Source: Actinomycetota bacterium (GTDB taxonomy: Bacteria; Actinomycetota; Actinomycetes; S36-B12). Taken from it: a DNA stretch of 8,820 bases. The notes under the pieces are model-generated. The model was given only the letters and a program-made list of their open reading frames with translations. It was not told the origin of the DNA and made no database searches. A program made the position numbers and the translations under genes. The stretch covers positions 1 to 8,820 of the forward strand of contig CANMNM010000041.1 of the NCBI GenBank assembly GCA_947499275.1, given 5' to 3'. Of the stretch, positions 6,998 to 8,820 are shown piece by piece. Each line of letters opens with the position of its first letter. The first letter of the stretch is position 1.

Positions 6998-7459
6998 ATG
7001 CCCCTAAGTATCGGCGACCGCGCCCCGGAGTTCACCCTGTCAAATCAATTCGGCGAGAGTGTTTCCCTCTCTGATTTCCACGGCAAGAAGAATGTAGTTG
7101 TCATGTTCTACCCATTCGCGTTCACGGGAATCTGCACGGGCGAACTGTGCACAATTCGTGATCGCCGTGCGGATTTCATCAACGACGACACTGAAGTGCT
7201 CAGCATCTCTTGCGACCCAGTCCCGAGTTTGAAAGTTTTCTCGGAACAGGAAAAATTCACGCACAGTCTTCTCAGCGACTTTTATCCCCATGGTGCCGTT
7301 TCACAGGAGTACGGAGCATTCCTGGAAGACAAAGGTTTCGCGACCAGAGCCGCCTACGTTATCGACAAAGAAGGAATCATCCGCTGGTCGGTTGTTAACG
7401 GCCCGGGTGAAGAGCGCAACGCTGATGATTACGCAGCAGCATTGGCTGAACTTTCTTAA
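6998..7459 (+). CDS. ahpE: Peroxiredoxin, AhpE type
   Basis: A cytoplasmic thiol peroxidase that reduces H2O2, organic peroxides or peroxynitrite. From the ATG at 6998 it has 153 residues, as I recall for Mycobacterium tuberculosis AhpE. The thioredoxin-fold motif FAFTGIC holds peroxidatic Cys46 with Thr43 beside it. LLSDFYPHGAVSQEYGAF and the RAAYVIDKEGIIRW strand pair are typical of the AhpE/BCP group. A second cysteine, Cys51 (GELC), lies five residues after Cys46, the spacing used for the resolving Cys in some BCP proteins; mycobacterial AhpE has no Cys there. An in-frame start further upstream (about 6827) would overlap DUF3052 by 160 nt and adds unrelated residues, so ATG 6998 is chosen although its ribosome site is weak. 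It follows DUF3052 by 10 nt and its stop overlaps that of the convergent gene. Confidence 0.94.
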   Translation: MPLSIGDRAPEFTLSNQFGESVSLSDFHGKKNVVVMFYPFAFTGICTGELCTIRDRRADFINDDTEVLSISCDPVPSLKVFSEQEKFTHSLLSDFYPHGAVSQEYGAFLEDKGFATRAAYVIDKEGIIRWSVVNGPGEERNADDYAAALAELS

Positions 7460-8508
7460 TCTTCTTCGTTTGTAATGTCTAGAGTAGAAGTGTCATCGGT
7501 TTCGCGAATTGACGCTTTATTAATCTGATTCACGTGTGAGACGATCCCACCGATTAGTGCAATTTGTGCGGTCATGTCTGCGCCACGCACCGCTTGGTGG
7601 GCGGCAGTCATGCCGATACTTTGAGTTGGGTCATCGTTTGCGAGGTTCCCTGCCGCCAACTCGAGCAGGTCGGCAAGAGGTGAAAGTGCTGCCTTGGGGA
7701 TTTGAGTACTTGAATGTGAGCGTGTTGCGCTGCGAAGGTCGTTCGCAATATTGAGAACTCGGGCGCTCATCACCTGGTTGGCTCGAAGTAATTCCTTGAG
7801 TGAGTTCAAATCAACACTGTTGATCCGCGGACTCCAACGTGAGTGTTTAGACAAGTCCTCGTATTGAGCGGCGAGTCCTAGAACTCTATTGCGCAGTTCC
7901 ACTGCTTGGTCATGCCACGCGGTTGCATCGTCTTTAGTTGGCTCACCTCGTAGATCGGTTGCAATGCGGGCTAGTACTTCAGCGAGCTGGACCTGTACTG
8001 CATTTAGACCTGCAGCCAGTTTTTGGGTATCTCGAGTTGGTGATGCAAGAAAAGATGCAACTAAAGCAAACAGTGCGCCGATAACCACACCGGTGAAACG
8101 TTCGAATGCTAACTCGGTTGTTAAATGCGAGCCAACCACCAAAATAACCGTGACTGCCAAACTAGCCGCGACCGCCGGTGATTCAGCTGGATTGCTGTAC
8201 TGCATCAAACGCGCCATAACAAAACTCAAAGCAACAAGAAGCAGAATTACTATCGCGCCGCTACCAATGAAGGAAACTATGACAAGCGCAACTGTGGCGC
8301 CAACGAGCGCGCCCAGCAGTTGAATCGACGTTTCCTTTGCTGCGTGGTGGAAAGTTACCCGCGTTGCAACGATCGCGGTGATGGCGGCTGGGACGGGGGA
8401 TGCATAGGGGATTGCCTCGCTCACCAAATAAGCGAAGAAGGCTGCAAATGAGGTGAGGACTGCCAGTCGAACGTAGGTTGTTGGCTTAAAGCGTTTGAGA
8501 CGGATCAC
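7456..8508 (-). CDS. FUSC / aromatic acid exporter-like membrane protein
   Basis: A 350-residue integral membrane protein. The N-terminal half (about 12-157) holds about six hydrophobic spans (12-30, 36-51, 62-82, 84-102, 112-127, 137-156). A soluble, mostly helical C-terminal half (160-350) follows, beginning SPTRDTQKL. This half-size layout fits the FUSC/ArAE (DUF939-like) group, whose larger members export aromatic acids or related compounds; the substrate here is unknown. The start is GTG at 8508 (first residues MIRLKRFKPTTYVRLAVL, positive-inside). It has no Shine-Dalgarno, but AATACT lies 5 nt before the start, so a leaderless transcript is possible. The gene lies 24 nt after an ABC ATPase gene on the same strand. 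At its end it converges on ahpE with stops overlapping in TTAA. The family call is moderate. Confidence 0.78.
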   Translation of the reverse strand: MIRLKRFKPTTYVRLAVLTSFAAFFAYLVSEAIPYASPVPAAITAIVATRVTFHHAAKETSIQLLGALVGATVALVIVSFIGSGAIVILLLVALSFVMARLMQYSNPAESPAVAASLAVTVILVVGSHLTTELAFERFTGVVIGALFALVASFLASPTRDTQKLAAGLNAVQVQLAEVLARIATDLRGEPTKDDATAWHDQAVELRNRVLGLAAQYEDLSKHSRWSPRINSVDLNSLKELLRANQVMSARVLNIANDLRSATRSHSSTQIPKAALSPLADLLELAAGNLANDDPTQSIGMTAAHQAVRGADMTAQIALIGGIVSHVNQINKASIRETDDTSTLDITNEED

Positions 8509-8523
8509 GCTTCAGTATTGCAG

Positions 8524-8537
8524 GGTGAGATTTCACC
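8524..8537. repeat. Short inverted repeat at the ABC ATPase stop codon
   Basis: GGTGA and TCACC form a perfect 5-bp inverted repeat around GATT. It spans the TGA stop of the ABC ATPase gene and lies just upstream of the FUSC-like gene. It has no T-run on the minus strand. It might be a small operator or chance; at this length chance is quite possible. Confidence 0.3.
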
Positions 8538-8820
8538 ACGTTAAGGTGCTTGTAGCCAGCAGGTCAGCTTCGCTGCGGTCATGGGTGACATGAATTGTCG
8601 GGATTCCCTCGCTAGTCACCAGGTTTTTTACATCAGATAACAGGCGTAACCGGGTCTCAGGGTCAAGGGCGCTGTATGGCTCGTCAAGTAAGAGCACGGC
8701 CGGCTTTGCTGCAATTGCCCGCGCGAGTGCAACCCGACCTGCTTGCCCACCGGAAAGTTGCCACGTTTTCTGGCCAGCGATTTCGCCGAGCCCAACCCAG
8801 TCAAGAAGTTCGGTAGCCCG
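8533..8820 (-). CDS. ABC transporter ATP-binding protein, C-terminal part (5' end cut by window)
   Basis: The last 95 residues of an ABC ATPase that powers an importer or exporter at the membrane. Visible motifs in order are signature LSGGQAGRVALARA (LSGGQ at 8757-8743), Walker B AVLLLDEP with catalytic Glu (8682-8680), D-loop SALD, and H-loop His in IHVTH (8583-8581). The Walker A motif lies beyond the window. The protein stops only 15 residues after the H-loop His (TGA at 8535-8533), without the usual final strand and regulatory tail. The other frames past this point do not restore a typical ABC tail. The style (ARAIAAKP, DEPYSALDPETR) suits oxyanion or polar-nutrient importers such as ModC, but the substrate cannot be told. 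It is 24 nt upstream of the FUSC-like gene, probably co-transcribed. Confidence 0.9.
   Translation of the reverse strand, partial: RATELLDWVGLGEIAGQKTWQLSGGQAGRVALARAIAAKPAVLLLDEPYSALDPETRLRLLSDVKNLVTSEGIPTIHVTHDRSEADLLATSTLTW

Overview
The window comes from an actinobacterium (Actinomycetota). The signs are a single-chain pyruvate dehydrogenase E1 (AceE), a PucR-type FasR regulator beside fabD, a DUF3052 protein, and an AhpE-type peroxiredoxin. This neighbourhood is also seen around aceE in mycobacteria and, in part, in streptomycetes. Base composition looks moderate rather than very GC-rich, which would fit an aquatic or otherwise lower-GC actinobacterial lineage; that last point is inference.

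Layout. Positions 1-6283 hold one minus-strand run, transcribed right to left: aceE (6283-3551), a membrane iron-transport protein of the VIT1/CCC1 family with an N-terminal ferritin-like domain (3548-2406), fasR (2392-1229), and fabD (1141 to beyond position 1). Gaps are 2, 13 and 87 nt. The first three look like one transcription unit. fabD is separated by a gap holding a perfect inverted repeat, a candidate operator for FasR. The visible FabD is unusual: after a complete malonyltransferase domain it continues in frame into a biotinyl/lipoyl-like domain with Arg where the modified Lys should be.

Positions 6284-6570 are a divergent control region. It holds a -10-like box for aceE overlapped by a 12-bp-period direct repeat, and a six-unit 9-bp tandem repeat whose units are mostly palindromic (GTGNNCAC). 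Rightward genes are the DUF3052 gene (6571-6987) and ahpE (6998-7459), probably one operon. ahpE converges on a minus-strand FUSC/aromatic-acid-exporter-like membrane protein (8508-7456), with stop codons overlapping by 4 nt. Upstream of that on the same strand is the end of an ABC transporter ATPase (8533 to beyond 8820).

How it fits together. AceE makes acetyl-CoA, FabD loads malonyl units onto acyl carrier protein, and FasR is known in Streptomyces coelicolor as an activator of the fabD operon. The left half therefore links acetyl-CoA supply to fatty acid synthesis. An iron-handling membrane protein is inserted in that line and a thiol peroxidase lies across the divergent promoter, so iron and peroxide defence genes surround the pathway. 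I did not find a wholly unknown multi-gene system. The best candidates for novelty are the FabD fusion and the repeat-rich aceE control region.
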